DNA of 64,000 bases from Bradyrhizobium archetypum. Lineage in GTDB: Bacteria > Pseudomonadota > Alphaproteobacteria > Rhizobiales > Xanthobacteraceae. A program made the position numbers and the translations under genes. This document shows positions 62,709 through 64,000 of the stretch, one piece after another. Location of the stretch: assembly GCF_013114835.1 (NCBI RefSeq), contig NZ_JAAVLW010000002.1:124001-188000 (forward strand), written 5' to 3'. How positions within the stretch are numbered: position 1 is the first letter of the stretch; every line of letters starts with the position of its first letter. The notes under the pieces are model-generated. The model saw only the letters and a program-made list of their open reading frames with translations, was not told where the DNA came from and did not search any database.

Positions 62709-64000
62709 TCGCGGAAGCCGGACACTACGCGCTGGTGCTGGCTCTGGGATTGGCGCTGATCCAGTCCACCGTGCCGATCCTTGGCGCGCGCTGGAGCGAT
62801 CATGCCTTGATGAATGTCGCGCGCTCCACGGCGCTGGCGCAATTGTTGTTCGTGGGGTGCTCGTTCACGGCGCTGACGATGCTGCACGTCGTCTCGGATT
62901 TCTCCGTCGTCAACGTGTTCGAGAACTCGCATTCGATGAAGCCGCTGCTCTACAAGATCACCGGCGTGTGGGGAAATCACGAAGGGTCGATGCTGCTTTG
63001 GGTGTTGATCCTGGCGCTGTTCGGCGGCCTGGTCGCCGCTTTCGGCAACAATCTGCCGCTGTCGCTGCGCGCGCACGTGCTCGCGGTGCAGGGCTGGATC
63101 GCCGCCGCTTTCTATCTCTTCATCCTGGTCACCTCGAACCCGTTCCTGCGCATCGCCACCCCCCCGATCGAGGGCCGCGATCTCAATCCGGTACTGCAGG
63201 ATATCGGCCTCGCGGTACATCCGCCGATGCTCTACCTCGGCTATGTCGGGTTCTCGATCTCGTTTTCCTTTGCGGTTGCCGCCCTGATCGAAGGCCGCAT
63301 TGACGCCGCCTGGGCGCGCTGGGTGCGCCCGTGGACATTGATGGCGTGGATCTTCCTCACACTCGGCATCGCCATGGGTTCTTACTGGGCCTATTACGAA
63401 CTCGGCTGGGGCGGCTGGTGGTTCTGGGATCCGGTCGAAAATGCTTCGCTGATGCCCTGGCTCGCCGGCACCGCGCTGTTGCATTCCGCGGTCGTGATGG
63501 AAAAGCGCAACGCGCTGAAGGTCTGGACCATCCTTTTGTCGATCCTGACCTTCTCGCTGTCGTTGCTGGGAACGTTCCTGGTGCGTTCGGGCGTATTGAC
63601 CTCCGTGCATGCATTCGCGACCGACCCGGCGCGCGGCGTGTTCATCCTGTTGATCCTGTGCCTGTTCATCGGCGGCAGTCTATCGCTCTATGCGTGGCGC
63701 GCATCGACGCTGAAGCAGGGCGGGCTGTTTGCACCGATCTCGCGCGAAGGCGCGCTGGTGCTCAACAATCTATTCCTCACCACGGCCTGCGCTACCGTAT
63801 TCATCGGAACGTTGTATCCGCTGGGGCTGGAGGTTCTGACCGGTGACAAGATCTCCGTTGGTGCGCCGTTCTTCAACCTGACCTTCGGGCCCCTGTTCGT
63901 GCCGTTATTGCTTGCCGTTCCGTTCGGCCCGCTGTTGGCATGGAAGCGTGGCGATCTCTTCGGCGCGGCGCAACGGCTGATGGCGGCCGGGGTCACCGCG
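62705..64000 (+). CDS. ccmF: Heme lyase subunit CcmF/CycK, 3' end outside window
   Basis: The GTG at 62705 overlaps the ccmE stop (GTGA) and opens an uninterrupted reading to the window end (432 codons, of about 650 expected). Membrane helices alternate with conserved loops: [39 protein letters not shown], and the heme-handling WWD motif [14 protein letters not shown] at about residues 236-249. CcmF attaches heme to apocytochrome c together with CcmI and CcmH, the latter expected beyond the window. Confidence 0.95.
   Translation, partial: MIAEAGHYALVLALGLALIQSTVPILGARWSDHALMNVARSTALAQLLFVGCSFTALTMLHVVSDFSVVNVFENSHSMKPLLYKITGVWGNHEGSMLLWVLILALFGGLVAAFGNNLPLSLRAHVLAVQGWIAAAFYLFILVTSNPFLRIATPPIEGRDLNPVLQDIGLAVHPPMLYLGYVGFSISFSFAVAALIEGRIDAAWARWVRPWTLMAWIFLTLGIAMGSYWAYYELGWGGWWFWDPVENASLMPWLAGTALLHSAVVMEKRNALKVWTILLSILTFSLSLLGTFLVRSGVLTSVHAFATDPARGVFILLILCLFIGGSLSLYAWRASTLKQGGLFAPISREGALVLNNLFLTTACATVFIGTLYPLGLEVLTGDKISVGAPFFNLTFGPLFVPLLLAVPFGPLLAWKRGDLFGAAQRLMAAGVTA

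Overview
The window reads as chromosomal core DNA of an alphaproteobacterium of the Bradyrhizobium / Nitrobacteraceae type. The inference rests on high GC with strong third-position GC bias, a MucR/Ros regulator, an Omp2b-type porin, the DUF1491/DUF2336/DUF5330/DUF853 families, an orphan Flp pilin, a FeuP-type two-component pair, CtrA-type TTAA-N7-TTAA sites and rhizobial palindromic intergenic repeats. I saw no rRNA, tRNA, CRISPR array, prophage or intact insertion sequence. Genes are dense, with many 4-bp start/stop overlaps.

Layout. (1) 1-14 kb, mostly minus strand: a Tat-exported beta-helix protein (cut by the window edge), a pyroglutamyl-peptidase and meaB, a TctCBA carboxylate transporter, an SRPBCC protein, a DUF3298 protein, then the run folP-folB-folK-mutA-GFA-mutB. 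Methylmalonyl-CoA mutase (mutA/mutB) and its G-protein chaperone meaB lie in one neighbourhood but are separated by the tct block. (2) 13.6-24.9 kb: a DUF4332 protein, a HerA-like ATPase, a GT87 and a GT39-like membrane glycosyltransferase, an M20 dipeptidase, an NAD-dependent epimerase, MucR, SufE and DUF5330. (3) 25-30.5 kb: a DivJ/PleC-like kinase with a peptidoglycan-binding partner, DUF1491, DUF2336 and a lipoprotein. Two perfect CtrA-type sites lie between DUF2336 and the divergent small gene. (4) 30.5-38.2 kb: a LysR remnant facing an intact esterase, DUF1254/DUF1214, a class A penicillin-binding protein whose start codon touches a tandem pair of long hairpins, a YcgN-like protein and a DHA2 efflux pump. 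(5) 38.2-46.6 kb: a six-GAF histidine kinase, a lone receiver and a receiver-adenylyl cyclase in one operon, then a glutamine amidotransferase and a ThDP enzyme. (6) 46.9-54.8 kb: porin, Flp pilin, Ku, a FeuP/FeuQ-like pair and an unknown protein. (7) 54.8-60.8 kb: mntR, a TonB-dependent receptor fused to an Omp25-type barrel, and tonB-exbD-exbB. (8) 61-64 kb: the cytochrome c maturation genes ccmI-ccmE-ccmF, the last cut by the window end.

The most interesting system is at 54.8-60.8 kb. The MntR keeps every Mn ligand of Bacillus subtilis MntR at a constant +20 offset. A 16-bp motif TGTAGC-N4-CCTACG, resembling a DtxR-family operator, occurs upstream of both the receptor fusion and exbB. Together these suggest a self-contained, probably manganese-responsive TonB uptake module whose outer-membrane component is a two-barrel fusion. 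Function and metal are inferred, not shown.
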